A DNA stretch of 64,000 nucleotides from Paramecium tetraurelia. Lineage: Eukaryota; Ciliophora; Oligohymenophorea; Peniculida; Parameciidae. A model generated the notes under the pieces. It made no database searches, was not told the DNA's origin, and was given only the letters and a program-made list of their open reading frames with translations. The stretch covers positions 172,633 to 236,632 of the forward strand of contig NW_001799009.1 of NCBI RefSeq assembly GCF_000165425.1. Direction: 5' to 3'. Of this stretch, positions 12,667 to 24,962 are shown piece after piece (within the stretch, counting starts at the first letter, position 1; the number at the start of each line of letters is the position of its first letter). The translations under genes and the position numbers were made by a program.

Positions 12667-12696
12667 GTATTTTTACAATTTACAAATATATTATAA

Positions 12697-14143
12697 ATGC
12701 TCCAAGAATGCAAATCGGAGTTGGCCTCATGCAAAGCCAAACTCATTTCCTTGAGTATAAAGGACATGTCTAAACTACTGCCTATGTGTAAGACTAGTAC
12801 AAGCAAGAACGAGGTTTTCATTTTGAATGACATGATTGAAAAATTTGATTTTGATGAAGAGAAGGAGAGGGTAGTGTGTTAATGTGATTCTTTAAGGACA
12901 ATACTAAGACCGGTCTGAGGTTGTTAAGAAATGATGTGTAGAGATACATCAAAGAGTTGAAGGGGTTTACTAACAGTCATGAGTATTATTAAAAAATTGA
13001 AAGCATGGCAAACAATATTACCAAAGAGTATTAATCTATATCCATATATTCATAGGATAACAGAGTACAAAACAAAAATGTCATATTTATTTGATGATTT
13101 AGCACAACAGGAGTAGGCATTTAATGATGAATTGAAAATGATTGAACAGAAAATGGACAATTATGACGTTGTTCAGAAGCAACAGGTTATAAAAAGAAAG
13201 CCTATGCAAAATAATGAAGAGACTACAAGTGAATTGGGAATGATCAAATAAAAAGTGGATTTGATAGATGAAAAAATAGATTAAATAAAACTCTTAGAAC
13301 CAGAAGACCATAGAGAATTCTTGAGAGTAAGGACTAAGCATAAAGGCAAAATCACTCAGAACTTCGTCAATGATTGTCTCAAGGCTATCCCATTTATTAC
13401 TGAAGATCAATTGATGGAACAAATCGACAATTACAATTTACTACAGTAATTGGAAGATGAAAAGAAGGAACTACTTACAGAATATAAAAGAAAGAAGGAG
13501 GAAAACAAGTAAATTCAATTACAACAAGAATAATTATAATAAGAGATTGAAAGGTAGAAATAAGTCAAAAAACCCTTGGTACCATAAGAGGAGAGAGACA
13601 AATTGAAAGAAGAAATAAAGCAATGGAAGATTAAGAGGGTTACATAGAAAGCAATAGATGAAATTGAGTATGATACAAAAAAAGACATAGAGAAATAGAA
13701 GTCTGAAATGTTAAAGAAGGAAAGAGAAGAAAAGAAATTGCAAGTCTAATATTTTAGGGAATAGAAATTGATTGAAAAGTAGAGAGAATAGGAGTTGAAA
13801 TAAGTAGAAACAATGTCTAGAAGATATGTTAGTTAAGAAGCAAAGGAAAGGATAAAAATGAAAGAAAATCAATTACTTGAAAAAAAGAAAAGTATTCTTG
13901 AATAAAAATAAAAGAAATAATTTGATCAGGAGATGAAACAATAAGCAAGAGAGGAAGATAAAATATATTAAATTTGCTTATGTTGAATCAAAGTTAAATG
14001 AGACAACTAAAGCTGCAGAATTATAGAAGAGACAGAAATTTGATCCCAAAATTGATAATGGGAAATATGCAGATACTTTTGGAGGAAATCTACTAGGAGC
14101 TGGCAGAAGAGCCATTCCTGGTTGGAGATAGAATTTAGGTTGA
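12697..14143 (+). CDS. CCDC112/CCDC148-like coiled-coil protein
   Basis: Three exons (introns about 12871-12896 and 13034-13061) give about 463 residues once one base is removed. The diagnostic block is EDHREFLRVRTKHKGK near residue 200, which matches the CCDC112/148 family motif (Asp-His-x-x-Phe-Leu-x-x-Arg/Trp-x-Lys-His-x-Gly-Lys). A long Lys/Glu/Gln coiled coil follows, then a C-terminal tail ending RRAIPGWRQNLG. In animals CCDC112 is a centriolar-satellite and cilium protein, which would fit a ciliate. The frame breaks by one extra A in the run at about 13957-13960 (GATAAAATATATT); the two halves read smoothly when it is dropped. The first intron ends AAG rather than TAG. Confidence 0.7.
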
Positions 14144-14175
14144 ATGATCCTATTTATGATATTGATTTTATGTTA

Positions 14176-15370
14176 TCAATTTAGTTATATTTCTGCAATT
14201 GATTTTCTTAATTCTTAACTTAAGCCTGAATTGAATATTATGAGTATTTGATTGACTGTTTCCACTTATCCAACTCTATAAGTTTATTTACATTGAATTA
14301 CCTGCTATCAAATATGGCTCTAAGATTCTTCTCTTCGTCTGAGCAGGTTTTGACCCAATCGTTAAGTTCCTTAGTTTTGATGGCAGCAATTTATTTGTTG
14401 GTATTGACATCATTAGTAACTTCAACAATGTCTTATTGTAAATGCAAGACTTAAGCCTTCAATTCTGCAACAGATGCAGCCAAAGTCTGATTGGCCAAGA
14501 GTATGATCTCTCTACCTATAAGATAAATGAAGTACCTTTGTCTGATGAATTCCACTTCTCTTGCATCATCAACCAATAATTCTTATTTTTGGAGTTCATA
14601 GATAGAATCAACTAATCCCTGAATTGTAGCAACGAGTCTCTCAACTTATTCTGGAGTTTTGGCTTGGGCTGAAGCTTTTAATAACAATTCAACCATGATG
14701 CCATAACCTCTGGGTGTTGGATGTGCTTCCTCTAAAAATAATGGATAAAATGTATACTGAATTTGAGATAGTGTTCATTTGAATTGACTTGCAAGAAGCT
14801 AACAGAACCTAATCCAGAAACAATTGATTTGGCTTCTCCCAAAGCTGCCACATAGTTAGTTAATTCATTTCTTCTTTCTTAGTATTCTTGTTTTTGTTAT
14901 TCTCTTGTAGCTGTAATGAGTGCAAGTTTATCATTGTTTCTTTGTTCTTCAGAGTCCTTCACTAATGCTTATTCCTATTTACTAATCAATTCCTCATTGA
15001 TTAATGGTACTAGGATATGAATGGAAGCATACGTTTTCTCTCATCATCAGCTCTCTTGGCATTTGCTCTATCAATAACACTCTAAGCATCGTCTTGTCTT
15101 GTTTGACATTAAGCTTGTCTGTTTCTCAAATTAGCTTGAATAGCTCCTTTTTCTTATTCAGCTGAATTTAATATTTCATTCAATGAGTCAACTACTGAAT
15201 CTACTGCTGATCCATTTGATAATTCCATTTGGACTGTTTGCAATATTGTTCTTCCGAAATCTGTTTTCGGTAACTAAGTATTACGTTGTTTGTACTGTAT
15301 TGAAGAGGTCGATGGCTTCGGTGGCTGATGACAAAGCAATCAAAACACAGAGAAATGCAATAATCTTCAT
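14176..15370 (-). CDS. trichocyst matrix protein precursor
   Basis: Five exons (introns 15295-15274, 15032-15010, 14757-14732, 14301-14276; 22-26 nt) give 365 residues. The start MKIIAFLCVLIALSSA is a signal peptide. The body is helical and Glu/Ala/Asn/Gln-rich, with the family block QTVQMELSNGSAVDSVVDSL and paired coiled-coil segments; a short Asn/Ser-rich break before the second half (SFLQVNSNEH) fits the known proteolytic maturation of trichocyst matrix proteins. These proteins crystallise in the trichocyst, the regulated secretory organelle of Paramecium, and expand on exocytosis. This gene is the clearest lineage marker in the window. TMP genes form a large family in Paramecium; I cannot tell which subfamily. 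Confidence 0.9.
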
Positions 15371-15453
15371 TTAATTTATTAATCTGCATAGAAAACGACT
15401 TTTTGTATTTTCATCAAAATTTTTATATTATTAAATTGCATTCATTAATTATA

Positions 15454-16209
15454 TCAAGGAGTGCCTTCTTTCACAGCTTATTATTAAATTAACCTTATCG
15501 ATTTGAATTCCTCCATAAAAGTAGGATTTATTGTACTTGAGTACGATTTGGATTTGGTCGAGTTATGCTGTTCGAATACCTGCTGAAATACCCACTTAAA
15601 ACTAGCCACCTATTCAATTTGCTAAAAGGAAGTACATCTATAAGAATCAAATTCTTACATTCAATGAAATACAGATTTTAGTAACTGAATCCGACTTCTA
15701 TTCAGTGATAAACAATTTGATAGCCATAATCATTATTGTTGCCGATGTAGTATGGTCTTTTTATTAGAATACTGGAAATGCTATAGATCTCATTTATCGG
15801 GCATTTGCCTAACGTTTATTCAATTGATACCATCTTCAGACAATTCTGAATGGTCTCATATATTAATTGCCTCTCTTCATCCTACTAATCCTAGAAACTC
15901 ATTTCATTATTTTCTTGAACAACAGCCAATATATAATTTTTTTTGGTCTCTAATCTTTTTAAAGATGTAATTACTTTTGGTTGATCCTACAAAAATGCAA
16001 TTCCCATTCGCCGGTATAAATGTAGGTTTATCATTCTAAGGAACATTTGAAAATTGCTAATCAGTTGGCCAAACTATACAATCTACTGACTCATTCTCAA
16101 TGTTCCCCGCCGTTAAAAGCACATCACATCCATTAAATTTCTATTCGCATAATAATTGAGACATCGTCGATTGCATTCCGCTCTTGGAATAACAAAAATT
16201 ATTTCCCAT
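15454..16209 (-). pseudogene. broken gene, possibly macro-domain-like
   Basis: ATG at 16209 opens MGNNFCYSKSGMQ and a block CDVLLTAGNIENESVDCIVW that recalls the start of a macro domain (Gly-Asp-Ile..Val-Asp-Ala-Ile-Val-Asn). A 25-nt intron at about 16003-15979 keeps the frame. Further down the frame must shift by +1 twice, in the AAA run at 15716 and just after a 21-nt intron (15658-15638), to reach the TGA at 15456-15454; with both corrections the product is 235 residues. Either two assembly errors or real decay explains this. The macro-domain idea rests on one short block and is weak. Confidence 0.4.
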
Positions 16210-18072
16210 TATAGTTTTATATATTATTATACTATAATTTATAACAAATTAATTTATATTATCCTACTAAATATAATATATATTTTATATCTTCATTAAA
16301 CGAAACATTCTAAAACTTATTATTTTGAATGTTAACTCTGTCACTAATTTCTGTGGTAAAAAATTTATTAATAACTCTTTTTATTAAATATAATAGAGAT
16401 TTGTAAATATTTGATAATTTTATTATTATCATAATTAAATTTCTTCATAAAGATTATATTTGTAAATACAAGTAAAAGATATTATTAATTTAATACCTAA
16501 TTTCCTATCACCTACTTTTTCTATATTTAATCTAAGGAGTGATAAATATTAAACATTATTAATTATTCATATTATCTTTGTATACTTATTTAATAAAATT
16601 GATTGTTAATTTGGGGGTATCAAAATATAACATCAAAAATATATCTAATTTTAAAGAATCCTTTTTATGAATGATTCAATATTGAATGTTATGACTATTA
16701 TATTGAATTAAATCAATATTAAATATATATATTAAATTTATTGTTTTTTTAAATTCGCCCAAATTTAGAGTTTGAAATTTCAATTAAGAATTGATGACTA
16801 AATCTCAATTAATGAGAAAAATTAAAAATGTATAAATAATATTTTAATTCTTAAGGAAAAACCTTAATCATTAAACTTGAATTTTCAACCAAAAATTATT
16901 AAGAATTACCAATCCAAGATGAAATTAAAAAACTAATTAAATTCTCCAGATTGATAATTTTACAATTAAAATTATCGAATTCATTATGGAATATTATGAT
17001 AAGCAAAGCGTTATATTGATAGAGTAAAATTGAAAATAAATTCTTTATTTATCTTTCAAAAATGAAAAAAAATGTTCCAATCGCTTTTTATTCTAGAATA
17101 TAAACATATTAAGATGAAATTATGGCATTTAAAATTCTTCTTGTTTTTGGTCAAATTGTAAGAAGAAAGAAAAATTGACATTAATGTGAATAACTGATGG
17201 ATAATGTAAATTATAATGAAAGCAAGGAAAAATTCTTTTAAGACCAAACTATTTTTTTATTAAAAAATTTATTACAAATTTGCAAATCGTAACCTTTATT
17301 TATCTTAATAACTAGTCAATATTATATTTATAAACTTTTTTGTCTAATCTATAATTTTTTTTCTAATTTCAATTTGATAACTTTGATAGTTTTGTTTTAT
17401 AGTCATTTGCTTTACAATTATACTATTTTATATCTAATATTTACAATATAGACAGTTGTAATCAAAATTAATAACTATCAAACATTTTGAGATAGTCTCA
17501 ATAATTTATGTTCTTTTGAAAATATAAAATTTAATGAATTTTAGTAAAAATGATTGGAAGAGTATATTTTAAGAAAAATACTTTTTTGATCACTGTAATA
17601 ATCCCTCCCTTTTGTGTATTCTGGCAATCTAATGTATAAAATAAGTATAAGGACAAAAACTAAATAGTATTCATCTTCTACAAAAATCAATATGAAAAAT
17701 TAGGTTTCATTTATTTCTTATATTGATAAGTTATGAAAATAATAATTTTACAATAAGAGAATTAAATATTGATTTTACAAGAGAAATTCATCCTACTTTA
17801 CTCTTTATTACTTTCAAATACTTTCATTGGTTTTATTTAATTCTTATCTAATGATAAAGTTATTTTAATTTAACTTTTTATTAAAAATTAATTTTTCTAA
17901 CTATAAAAATTATGATTAAATCCAAATTAATAGAATGATAGAATTGGAAATCATTGCCTTACTTGTTTTATTTAAAAATAAACTACATTTGGACAAGGCA
18001 TGTATTAATTTCCTCAAAATATCTTTATTTGACCTATCAAATCAAATATAATCCATAATTAGATATTAATTT
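16210..18072. other. gene-poor AT-rich stretch
   Basis: About 1.86 kb with no supportable gene, the longest such region in the left half. Composition is very AT-rich with runs of A or T. A minus-strand frame at 17247-17056 (63 residues, hydrophobic) has no partner exon. I saw no terminal inverted repeats or transposase-like frame. It might be old intergenic DNA or fully decayed genes. Confidence 0.5.
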
Positions 18073-19515
18073 ATGAAAACTCTAAAAAATGCAGATTTCT
18101 TTGGTGTTCCATTTGTATAAAACATAGATCATGGATAAACAAAATACAAAAGTACTTTTGGGGGAATAATAACAATCACAATCTTTTCAGTTAGTTTGGC
18201 TTACGTAATTTGGATTGGCTACCTCTGGTAAACTAATTAAATGAGCCCAAAAATTTCACGTCAAAATTACATATCTGACTATTCTTTGCTAGACTTAAGT
18301 TAGGATGTAATAAGACTTTACTATTGGAAAGGTACTGAGGACAGAATTGATCCATTTGTAAGTAATATTTTATTGCCACTTGTAATGTACTCTAAAGACA
18401 CTGAATTGACAGCGCCTCAATTAATAAAAAATCATATCGTCGATTCCAATGTAGATCTGTATGTACCAGATATGAAATTTGGTTTTACTTATTATGAGGG
18501 TATTATATACACTTCGAATGAAATGTATGTAGAAGTAGTGTTATGTGATGAGATATATTTACAACCTGGTGAAAAATGTGCATCCCAAGAACTTAGAGAC
18601 CAATTCTTCGCCTAACGAGGCAATGAAGTGATAATTGAATTTTATTCGACAACAATAGACCCTCGGGATGGAAAAGAATAACGCGGCTACTAAGAATATT
18701 ATATATAAATAGAGGAGTAGTTTTGCTATTCAGTAGCAGCTTTGTTTAAGACAACATTATTTGAGCTCTAAAATATGTTATTATTTGGTCCCTCTCAATA
18801 CAAGGAATATATTGTTGATGTTTCAATACAAACCTAAACAAATTCTCGTGAATATTGCTCAAACTTATTTGAGACTGAAGCAATTGGAGTAGTTTATCTT
18901 GCAATGAGAGGAACTCAAGAAAAAACAGTATTAGAGTATCCACGTTTAGGAGATCTATTAGCAAATGTGGGATCTATTGTATCAATACTATTTATCATGA
19001 AATACTTCATTATGTTTTTAAATGAATATTATTTAAATCAAAAGGTATTAAAAGAGATCATAAGCTTTTATTACCCAGAATTTAAAAGAATATAAATTAA
19101 AAAGAATTGGAGGGGGAAAATGGTTGATGTTAGTTTAAATAAGGTAAAAATAGATCCTAAAAATTATAAGAAATTTTATGAGAAAGTTTCTAGCTAAATG
19201 CAAAAAAAGTTAAGTTATTTGAATTTATTGTATGAGATATCTAGGATGTATTTCGTTATGAGATCATCAAAATTCAGAAATGAATTTCATAAATCTCATT
19301 AAATAGGAATAAAAATAAGCTTGTTTTAGTAAAAAGAGAGTGAAATGATTTTAACTCCTAAGTCAGAAAAATATTTTGAAAATAATCATGTTCTGAATGA
19401 GGATGATGCAGAAATATTAAATTACAACAGAACAAACATAGTTAGAAATTATGAGCTAATTTCAGAAGAGATTTACAATGAAATGGATTATTACTATATG
19501 AATAAGATTTCATGA
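18073..19515 (+). CDS. two-TM membrane protein of a ciliate paralogue family
   Basis: One exon of 480 residues. A first membrane helix (ITIFSVSLAYVIWIGYLW) lies near residues 38-56 and a second (GSIVSILFIMKYFIMFL) near residue 300, separated by about 240 residues that should face outside or the lumen and contain several Cys. The last 150 residues are cytosolic and charged, ending NEMDYYYMNKIS. A conserved PRLGDLLANVGSIVSILF motif leads into the second helix. A close paralogue lies at 64000-62641 on the opposite strand. I do not recognise a family outside ciliates; no catalytic motif is visible. The open single frame and paralogue conservation show it is a real gene. Confidence 0.8.
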
Positions 19516-20122
19516 AATATAGATTTTAAAAACATAATTACATAATAATTCTACTTAATTAATAAAGCCTATCATTCAAAATATTTTATTTATAATCTGA
19601 ACCCTCTTTAATAATCTAGGATTTATGGTTATGCAGTGATAAAAATAAAATATATGGATAATATTAATTTTTCAAATTTAAATGACCTAATTTATATTTT
19701 TATTTTAAAAATGAATAAGGAAATAATTTTAAATCTATTCATTTAGCTTATATTAAATATAAATACAATACTATACCTTCCGCAAAGAAGTTCTTATAAA
19801 CAAATAAAGAATGCATAACTGATTATATATGCATCAAGATAAAGCCTAAATATGGAAATCTTAAATTTTAATTTTATATATTTATTATCTACCTATTGTC
19901 TTATTAGAAGTTTTTAGTTTATTTATGCATTCTGAAAAAGTTTATAAAGTTCCTAAGAACAATCTTGGTTGAAATTGAAATATTTGGCAAGTAGCCTAAT
20001 TTCATATCTTAGAGATACAAATCTAAATGACATACTAAAATATGCCTATAAAGGAATCTCCAACTATGTATTTTCATAATTTTTGATATTATAACTCAGC
20101 TAGGACAGTTATAAATCCTCCT
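19516..20122. other. AT-rich gap, no gene seen
   Basis: No frame with plausible coding composition on either strand; mostly A/T runs. It separates the two-TM gene from a tiny minus-strand gene. Confidence 0.5.
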
Positions 20123-20292
20123 TCAGTCTTCTTTATCGTATGATCCTGTGTCTCCTAATTTCTCAATTTCCATTCTATATTCCTCTTTATCTTGTTATTT
20201 CACAGCCCATACGCAAACCTATATATTAATGAATTAAAAAGCATAATTAATACAGCAATATCAGATATTCGATATTTTTAGATTTGATCCAT
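20123..20292 (-). CDS. putative 44-residue microprotein with one intron
   Basis: ATG 20292, exon 1 of 39 nt, a 35-nt intron at 20253-20219 (GTATTA..ATATAG) and exon 2 of 96 nt to TGA 20125-20123. The product MDQIQKYRISDIA then VCVWAVKQQDKEEYRMEIEK and an acidic end is compact, with a Trp and Cys but no known motif. Evidence is the clean splice phase and the drop in AT content inside the exons compared with the flanks. It could instead be the last exons of a larger gene whose start I have missed. The intron is at the long end for this genome. Confidence 0.4.
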
Positions 20293-20856
20293 TTATTATT
20301 TAATTAACAATTTTGGATTAATCTTTTTTTCAATTAGAATAATTTTAAAAATATATTGTCTTAACTATGTTTGTAAATCTGATTCTTTGTTTAATAATAT
20401 TGATAATAAATTTATGAATTTTTTAAACTTGATTAGAGTGACTTTTATATTAATGTAATTTATAAGTGCTTTATTATATCATATTTACATAAAAGGTGCT
20501 CTATTTGATTTTTGATATTGAATTTCTTGGCATATTTAGTTCTCTATTGGATTTTTAAAAAGATAAATTATTTTCTTTTAGAGAACAAAACATTTCAGCA
20601 AATTAGATTCAAAAAGGTAAAATATTTGATATAAATAATTTAATATACTTTTCTAGATGAAATTCATTATGTTTTCCAACCTAATTGGAACACATTTTGA
20701 GTCTCTAGAGTATATGAGGTAACAGGATTATGATTTGGAGGGAACAACTGGAATCGACCTTGAATCTCCATATTGATTAACCTCCTCTTCCATATACCTG
20801 ATTGCCAACACTCATTCTATTATAATCTCACTTTTTACATTCTATTATTTTTAGGA
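20293..20856. other. gap with short ambiguous frames on both strands
   Basis: AT-rich, except 20657-20780, where both a plus frame (MKFIMFSNLIGTHFE.., 39 residues) and a minus frame (MEIQGRFQLFPPNHN.., about 35 residues) are open and look coding-like. They cannot both be exons of visible genes. One may be an upstream exon of the SWI3-like gene or a separate microgene. Confidence 0.3.
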
Positions 20857-22293
20857 ATGTACAACAGAAGACCTGAAAGCAAAAATTCACAAATTACAAT
20901 TTTACTCCATAAAGTGGCAACTGGGTATGAAGTACTGGAGGTGCAAACAGAATAGCGAAAGATGATTCCAAAGCCTCAAGCATAGGTGAATCCACCATTT
21001 GTTAAAAAAGAAAACACCACAACTAACATTACTTAAGAAGCAACACAAAGCAAGGTAATAATTGGACTTCAACCTTTTTAGAAGGATTGGTTTTTACAAA
21101 ATTGGGAAGCCATCATCCCAGCTCCTGCTCGGTGGTTTCAGATTGATTCCATCCATCAAATCGAAAAGGATTCCCTCCCAGAATTTTTCCATCAACATTT
21201 TCACAATGACCTTTCATACTATAAGGGCAACTACAAGACTCCTCTTACTTACCTCAAAATAAGGAACAACATCCTATAAAAGTGGATAAGCACCCAAACT
21301 AAATATCTTAAATTTACTGATTGTCTCAATTTTATAAGTGGAGATGCTTCATCTTTATTGAGAGTCTACACTTTCTTAGAACATTGGGGATTAATCAATT
21401 TCTAATACGAATCCCAACAATCTTCCAAATTAGGGACAAGTGTATCAATAAAATGGCACTTTCTTAGAAAGAATCAAACTCAATTTCCAAAGCAATCAAA
21501 TCAATTTCCATAGTGAACCTCATTATGAGTAAGCATTATGTTCATTACATAGATGTCACATATGTGATATGAAAGCCTATCCATTCCACTAATAGAAGAA
21601 GGAAAATTTGGCATCTTTTCAATTACAACCATTATTGTTGTGTAATAATTGTTTCCTTGACAAAAAATATCCGAAATTTTTGAAAAACGAAGATTTCTGT
21701 AAGTATCTTTCTTACTATCCTTAGAATAATTCCAATAAACCTAGAAATATGCACCTTGGACTCAAGAAGAGATATATCGATTGCTTGAATTAGTATACAA
21801 ACACAAAGAAAAATGGAATGAAATTGCAAAGTACTTTACGAAAAGATCTCTGACTGAAATTGTTAAAATGTATCTGTAACTTCCATATTCAAACTTATTT
21901 CCATCTTTGGATAAGGAACCTTCAATCCCAAAAAAACCATAAAAAGTAAAATATCTTCAGTAACTCTCTTAGGAACACATCACATTCCATAATGATGCGA
22001 GTAATCCTATTCAATTGGGAGTTGCTTGTTTCAAGTCACAATTGGATAAGCTCAAACTGCCTAATATTGAAGTCATTTAAAGTTAGGAACCAGATAAAAT
22101 GGATGAAAATTTAAAGCAAATGATCTCGGTGTAAATGGAAAAGATTGAGGAACAATTATTATATCTTGAAACTTATGAGCAATTAGTCAACCAAGAAAAA
22201 TAATGTGTTTAAACTATTCAAAAAAAGAATTTATAAATGTAAGTTTAAGTCTAGACTAATGATATTGTAAGTGATAATATGATGTTTTTATGA
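20857..22293 (+). CDS. SWI3/SMARCC-like SWI/SNF-type chromatin remodelling subunit
   Basis: Four exons (introns 21055-21081, 21440-21467, 21699-21724) give 451 residues. Three domains appear in the order of SWI3/RSC8/SMARCC proteins: a SWIRM domain near residues 70-170 (DSIHQIEKDSLPEFF and LEHWGLINF), a ZZ-like Cys/His cluster with CHIC near 225 and CNNC near 250, and a SANT/Myb domain starting APWTQEEIYRLLELV near 283. The C-terminal half ends in a Gln/Glu coiled coil that in the family pairs with another SWI3-type subunit. These proteins are core scaffolds of SWI/SNF and RSC remodellers in the nucleus. The second intron begins GTG, which is needed to enter the ZZ frame. An upstream exon is possible. 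Confidence 0.88.
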
Positions 22294-22405
22294 AACCCAT
22301 CAATTATAATAACTATAATCCATTAAACAATATTTATATTACATATCCATTTCCAAATCATTTAGAATTCAATAAAAAATGCCAGAATTTAAAATTAATA
22401 ATAAA

Positions 22406-22720
22406 TCATAATTTCTAAACATTCTCATATTTCATATGATAATTGAAATCATCAAAAAGATTGTTAATCCTCTTGATGCATGCTTGCTCTTCCTTCTCTT
22501 ATAAACAATACTCGAATTTTAATTCACAAAATTTAATGAATATTTCAGATTTCATCTATAATTTCTTAAATCTCTTCTCTTTAATTAGCATGCAATCAGC
22601 AAATGCATCCATATTCTTTGAATGTTGGTAACATAATTCTTCTTTTTGTTTTATGAGTTAGTTGGCTAAATTAACGTGATTGTTTATTAATTCTCCTATA
22701 ATTGGTTATGAATGAAACAT
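22406..22720 (-). CDS. second small CX12C cysteine protein
   Basis: One exon of 104 residues, ATG 22720 to TGA 22408-22406. The pattern parallels the protein at 10159-10532: LC(x12)DC in the first block, then FC and YC(x8)AC in the second, with charged helices between (for example KEKRFKKLQMKSEIF). The spacing of the second pair differs, 8 rather than 12. A CHCH-like hairpin fold in the mitochondrial intermembrane space is a reasonable guess from Cys spacing, length and charge, but no known member matches closely. Confidence 0.55.
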
Positions 22721-23337
22721 TATAATTATTACTATTTAAATCAATTCAAAAATAAACTTGTATACTATACATTTCTATTCAACATTATATTTTAAATTCT
22801 CTAAATGGTGCTCCTAACTTTTCTAAGCAGATTCTTAATGGTTTTGACTTTCTAGCACTTAATGATAAACGCTAAATCTTTCTATATATCGTAATCTTTT
22901 GCTTGATGTTGTTGGTCATAATAAAGATGTAGAAAATTTACAGAGACTACTTTCAACGTCTTAAAGTAGATAAATCTATGGATAAACCAGATAATCCATC
23001 TCGTTGTTGCTGTAGTTGCTTTACTATGGCAAGTGTCATTTGCTTATTTAAAAATTCAATTCTAGATTTTGTGATCGTAATACGGATGTTATTTAATTTT
23101 AGAGTATAATTTAAATGAATAGATAATCCATAGTATAAATTAAATTTCTCAGTTGTAAGGTCAATTTTATTTGATGAGTCAATTATTATATACAATATTA
23201 TTATAATACGAATGAAAATTAATAATATCAAATTTTATTTAATATTAATGTAATATATTTATCATAATTTGCATTATTAATTACTTTTTAACATAATTTC
23301 AATATCTAAAAAGAAAATTATTTTAAAATAGAACTTT
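22721..23337. other. gap with decayed coding-like sequence
   Basis: On the minus strand three overlapping frames look coding-like but do not join: 23231-22953 (starts with a hydrophobic segment), a TGA-free frame across 23020-22740 containing WIIWFIHRFIYF, and a 46-codon frame at 22919-22779. No intron placement connects them. This is best read as a decayed membrane-protein gene or fragments of several. Confidence 0.35.
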
Positions 23338-24396
23338 ATGATTATAATCCCCCTCCTCATAGTGATTAGCCATGCCTGTACTAACTCAGCAAACACAGGA
23401 TGGATCAACAATTACTCCAAGATGTTGATTACAACAGTCAATTCCATAACAAATGTGGATCTCACAACGGTCTGTCCTAAAATTGATCCAGCTAAGGTTC
23501 CAGGTTTACCACCCTATCAATACCTGAGTTCTAGCAGCTGTCTTGGATATTTAGGACCATTGGGCCCTTATGGACCATTATCTTCACTGGGACCTCTCTC
23601 CAATCCTTTTTGGTACCCCTCCAGCTTTTTTGGACAAATCTAATTGCCTACTAATCTATAGTAGATAATCCAATGGAGTCAAATTTAGTTTGGAGCTCCA
23701 ATGTCAAAGGATGGCCCATTGGGATATAAAGGTCCTTTGGCCACAACTCAATATTATGGATAATAAGATCCAGGGAAAACCTTATTTGAATCCAATGACT
23801 TTGCTGTACAATTAAGAGCCTTTGGTTTATGGTCAGCACTTGGCCCAATTGGACCATTAGGACCTTTAGGACCCTTGGGACCCTTAGGACCCATAGGAGA
23901 TCATGGATACAGTGTAGACCTTAATGGAAACTATCTTAATGGTACTAAAATAGTGAAGACGGTTACCATAGATTACGATGGTAGTAGTACTAGAACATAT
24001 CCTTTGTATGAGTTTTATTAGAGCAGTTATGCTAAGACTGTTCAATTGGATACATCATTTTTAGTAGAGAGTGATGTTTGTTAAGGGGATGATGCCTATC
24101 AAATCGGTGGTCTTCCGTTTAATTAAATCGTCACATTTGTTTTGACTCCTCTTTTGGCTTTGGATTCCTACTCTTTGATTTTACAGGATCAATTTGGTAG
24201 AGTGCTTGCTTAATCAAATGCTGACAATTACATTCAGACAATTTAATTGAATGTTAAGATGAATACTAAACTAAGTGTGACTGTCCATCCAATATTCCTC
24301 TCTACAACAATTGGATCTTATAGACTATTCGTCACAGGATCAACATAATACATTACTTAGTACAATATATCTGGAAATCAAATTTTATCCAATTGA
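23338..24396 (+). CDS. secreted protein with Gly-Pro-Leu repeats
   Basis: One exon of 352 residues. A signal peptide (MIIIPLLIVISHA) precedes two proline-glycine tracts: GPLGPYGPLSSLGPLS near residue 85 and a run of GPLGP units near residues 180-195, read as tandem Gly-Pro-Leu/Ile. After these, about 150 residues look like beta-rich extracellular domain with paired Cys. The GPL units resemble collagen-like spacing but are too short and lack a regular Gly-X-Y register, so a collagen helix is unlikely. The protein is probably secreted or part of a surface or secretory-granule matrix. I know ciliate proteins with GPLGP runs but cannot assign a function. Confidence 0.7.
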
Positions 24397-24417
24397 TTTT
24401 ATTAAATGTTATATAAT

Positions 24418-24962
24418 TCATTAGTCCTCAAACTATTTTTTATGCATGGCATCTCTAATTAAATTCTTCTCATTATAGTGTTATTTTCTTTTCTTGACAA
24501 ACTCATCATGCTTTTTTCTTTTTTCCTCTTCTTCTGCCGAATCATCATCATCCATGTTTTTTCTTTCTCTCTCCAAATCCTCTTTCAATCTCTTATTCAA
24601 TTCTTCGATATCCAATTTCTTTTGATGTTGCTACATTTAAGGGATCTTACTTTACTTGTTGCAATTTTTGTTTATTCAATTAAGCCTCTACCAAATCTTG
24701 CTCGATTTCATCTTCTACTTCAATTTTATCTTCCTGCTGATTTTATTGTATGATTTCATCTTCATAAGGTGTTTTAGGTTCATCAATTTTCGTCTTGTTT
24801 CCTCTCTCCAAGTCTTGCTATCTAATAAATTTGGAATATTCCTTACTGTATTGTATGCTCATCCCAATGCAATTCTTTCTTCCTACAATAAAATTCATTT
24901 CAATACATATCTATATCGTGTTGGGACTACTTCTTCAAAATCCCCTTTGATGATGATTTCAT
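24418..24962 (-). CDS. PPP1R2: protein phosphatase inhibitor 2 (IPP-2)
   Basis: Four exons (introns 24906-24883, 24846-24822, 24655-24631; 24, 25 and 25 nt) give 156 residues. The three hallmark regions of inhibitor-2 are present in order: KGILKK near residue 6, the WDE block (LHWDEHTIQ) followed by KIDEPKTPYEDE, and RKQHYNEKNLIRDA near the C-terminus, equivalent to the KLHYNE motif that enters the PP1 active site. The TPY site corresponds to the Thr that GSK3 phosphorylates in animals. Product is a disordered, acidic cytosolic or nuclear regulator of protein phosphatase 1. It is convergent with the GPL-repeat gene, 21 nt apart. Confidence 0.88.

Noticed and set aside
15201..15389. Hydrophilic frames overlapping the start of the trichocyst matrix protein gene
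   Set aside because: They are shadows of its first exon and intron; the signal peptide and the conserved TMP block fix the real frame.
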